A stretch of DNA of 64,000 bases from an uncultured Eubacterium sp. (GTDB lineage: Bacteria; Bacillota; Clostridia; Oscillospirales; Acutalibacteraceae), in NCBI RefSeq assembly GCF_945980375.1, contig NZ_CAMFQO010000002.1:62001-126000 (forward strand). The letters are read 5' to 3'. A program made the translations under genes and the position numbers. The number at the start of each line of letters is the position of its first letter. The stretch's first letter is position 1. Shown one piece after another: positions 62,458 to 64,000 of the stretch. The notes beneath the pieces were generated by a model. That model made no database searches. It worked only from the letters and a program-made list of their open reading frames with translations, and was not told the origin of the DNA.

Positions 62458-63330
62458 TTAAAACAAATATCTTGATACTTTGTGAGCCTTGTCTGTATAA
62501 ATTACGGGACGCCATTGACCTGCAAGCCAATAAGGGTTGTGCTCATTGTTTTTGTCATACCATACCTGCGGATAGTGTACCTTTTCGTTTTCGGTAACCT
62601 CCTTGTACGGTGTAACTATCTTGTCCACCTCAACGCAAAGGATGACAAATCTAAAGTCCTGCATAAAGTCACTGTCGGCGCTGATACTCAAATACCTGTC
62701 GGTATACGACATATCATATCCTGTATGGTACAATGCTCGTGACATAACTCTGTCCTCATAGCTGTTGAAGCTGTCCTCGGTTAATGTACCGCAGGCATTG
62801 TACGGAAAGGTGTAGCCGTTGTCATCGCTCGGGTTTGTGTTTGTGTAGTATGCGGCGATAATCTGGTAGGTTTTTGATTTGCCGTAAATGTCGGTAAGGT
62901 ATACCGCCTGTGTGCTGTTGATGTAATTTGTTGACTTTGAATAGAGCCCCTCTATATCGGCAGACGAGCTTTCTATTGATATTGATTTAATCTGTGCATC
63001 GTCATCAATGGCGGAGCCCTCGTCAAAATGGTCACCGCTTTGGTAGTCGCTGTTTAGGATAAACACCTCACCGAGCTGTCCGTCACCAAAGGTGATTTTT
63101 GCCGATACGTTTTTGTTTTGACCGTAGGCGTCACAGAATTCCTCGGCTATACCCTTTGGATAGGTTATGCCGTATTTCTTTTCATACGGCTTGAGGTACG
63201 CGGTTGATGCAATGTTTATGATTATTGCCAATATGCCGATAAGTGCCACTGCACCCACGCAAATTAATGCAATTTTATTCTTCTTTGCAAATGCCTTGAT
63301 GTCAATGCTTTTTTTGTTGTTTTCGCTCAT
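62458..63330 (-). CDS. Sortase-B-like membrane protein lacking catalytic Cys and His
   Basis: 290 residues. N-terminal cytoplasmic stretch, one membrane segment (about 18-42), then an extracytoplasmic domain. Residues about 172-235 follow the class B sortase pattern: FPYNACGTLTEDSFNSYEDR, SRALYHTGYDMSYTDRYLSI, then RFVILCVEV. The LSTC catalytic position reads SISAD, with Asp219 in place of Cys, while Arg227 is kept at the expected +8 spacing. No YGHN-like histidine motif is found. Probably a catalytically inactive sortase relative with a binding or regulatory role. The stop abuts the thiI stop region: the ATG at 63330 overlaps the thiI end by 1 base. Confidence 0.6.
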   Translation of the reverse strand: MSENNKKSIDIKAFAKKNKIALICVGAVALIGILAIIINIASTAYLKPYEKKYGITYPKGIAEEFCDAYGQNKNVSAKITFGDGQLGEVFILNSDYQSGDHFDEGSAIDDDAQIKSISIESSSADIEGLYSKSTNYINSTQAVYLTDIYGKSKTYQIIAAYYTNTNPSDDNGYTFPYNACGTLTEDSFNSYEDRVMSRALYHTGYDMSYTDRYLSISADSDFMQDFRFVILCVEVDKIVTPYKEVTENEKVHYPQVWYDKNNEHNPYWLAGQWRPVIYTDKAHKVSRYLF

Positions 63331-64000
63331 TATTTAACCACTGTCTTTCTTGCACCTGCAACGGCACGAGCAATGAGTGCCTCGCTGTCAAGTGCCTTTT
63401 CTGCCTCAATGATTTCGTCAAGATGAGGCCTTGTTTTAGGGTGCTTAGGTGTAAACACGGTACAGCAATCCTCATATGGAAGAATTGAGGTCTGGAAGGT
63501 GTCAATCTCTCTTGAAATACGAATAATCTCGTCCTTATCCATACCGATACACGGCCTGAACACAGGCATCTGTGTTGCGGCATCGGTACAACCGAGTGCA
63601 TATATTGTTTGGCTTGCAACCTGACCGACGCTTTCTCCTGTTATGAGTGCCGAGCAGTTTTGGTTGCCTGCAATTATTTCGGCAATCTTCATCATATATC
63701 TGCGCATAATGATGGTGAAATAGATTTCAGGGCACTTGTCCCTAATCTCCTCCTGAAGCTCCGTAAAAGGTACAACATAGGTTGCAATAGGTCCGCTGTA
63801 TGCCGCAACCTTGTGCAGCAAATCCATAACCTTTTGCTCTGCAAGCTGTGTTGTGTACGGAGGTGAAGCAAAGTGCACCGAAATAAGCTCAATGCCCCTT
63901 TTTGCCATCATATATGCGGCAACGGGGGAGTCGATGCCTCCGCTGATAAGCACTGCACCTCTGCCGCTTGTGCTGACAGGCATACCGCCCGCGCCCTTGA
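63330..64000 (-). CDS. thiI: tRNA 4-thiouridine synthetase ThiI, N-terminus off the right edge
   Basis: The frame runs in from the window edge and ends at 63330; about 223 C-terminal residues are present. GAGGMPVSTSGRG, then the PP-loop LISGGIDSPVAAYMMAKRG, EIYFTIIMRRYMMKIAE and TGESVGQVASQT are ThiI motifs, with PYEDCCTVFTPKHP carrying the cysteine region. ThiI adenylates and thiolates U8 of tRNA. The N-terminal THUMP part lies outside the window. The rhodanese extension of E. coli ThiI is absent, as in most Firmicutes. Confidence 0.95.
   Translation of the reverse strand, partial: KGAGGMPVSTSGRGAVLISGGIDSPVAAYMMAKRGIELISVHFASPPYTTQLAEQKVMDLLHKVAAYSGPIATYVVPFTELQEEIRDKCPEIYFTIIMRRYMMKIAEIIAGNQNCSALITGESVGQVASQTIYALGCTDAATQMPVFRPCIGMDKDEIIRISREIDTFQTSILPYEDCCTVFTPKHPKTRPHLDEIIEAEKALDSEALIARAVAGARKTVVK

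Overview
The window reads as chromosomal DNA of a low-to-medium GC Gram-positive gut-type Clostridia, most likely near Ruminococcaceae/Oscillospiraceae. This placement rests on gene content: SpoIVB sporulation protease, an FHA-FtsW-PBP module, a tryptophan T-box, a two-gene lacto-N-biosidase plus GH112 phosphorylase locus, a Gram-positive Tad pilus locus, GAGGTG-type ribosome sites and several TTG starts. No 16S gene is present, so the taxonomy is inference.

Layout. 1-5.5 kb: 3' portion of aldose epimerase (minus), then divergent FHA / FtsW-RodA / PBP2-like genes, a DUF4830 protein and RsuA. 5.6-13.2 kb: a CdaR-like regulator, an AraC regulator divergent from a fucose operon (aldolase, FucU mutarotase, sugar kinase, FucI), and a ZIP metal transporter. 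13.2-15.4 kb (minus): NERD nuclease-like protein, two tandem tRNA-Pro genes, TM2 protein. 15.5-18.8 kb: uronate isomerase, KDG kinase, KDPG aldolase. 18.8-20.9 kb: an unknown protein and a SAM methyltransferase. 21.0-41.9 kb: a Tad (type IVc) pilus locus: prepilin peptidase, Flp pilin, TadE-like, CpaB, TadZ, TadA, TadB, TadC, then a DUF192 protein, a DivIVA-like protein, a giant 3,668-residue TadE/G-like protein with a beta-solenoid-like body and cysteine modules, a catalytically dead SGNH-like protein and a phosphopantetheinyl transferase. 42.2-44.3 kb: Tex (minus). 44.7-49.8 kb: probable GH136 helical subunit and beta-helix subunit, GH112 phosphorylase, lactaldehyde reductase. 50-55.5 kb: degenerate RadC-like protein, NADP-type glutamate dehydrogenase, Trp T-box leader and a TrpXYZ-type ABC transporter. 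55.5-64 kb: YebC, SpoIVB, DUF3048 lipoprotein, branched-chain aminotransferase, an ECF-type Co/Ni transporter (CbiMQO), a degenerate sortase-B-like protein and the 3' part of ThiI.

How it fits together. Fucose catabolism, lactaldehyde reduction, GH136/GH112 cleavage of lacto-N-tetraose/mucin-type chains, aldose epimerase and uronate catabolism suggest a host-glycan-using gut commensal. The Tad locus would supply a surface adhesion apparatus. The best candidate for something undescribed is the giant membrane-anchored beta-solenoid protein at the distal end of the tad operon, together with its inactive SGNH-like neighbour. Other items worth follow-up are a 277-bp MITE-like element inside the tad operon with a miniature derivative that supplies the PBP stop codon, a recurring GTTACCCTA motif abutting -35 boxes, and a sortase-like protein without its catalytic cysteine.
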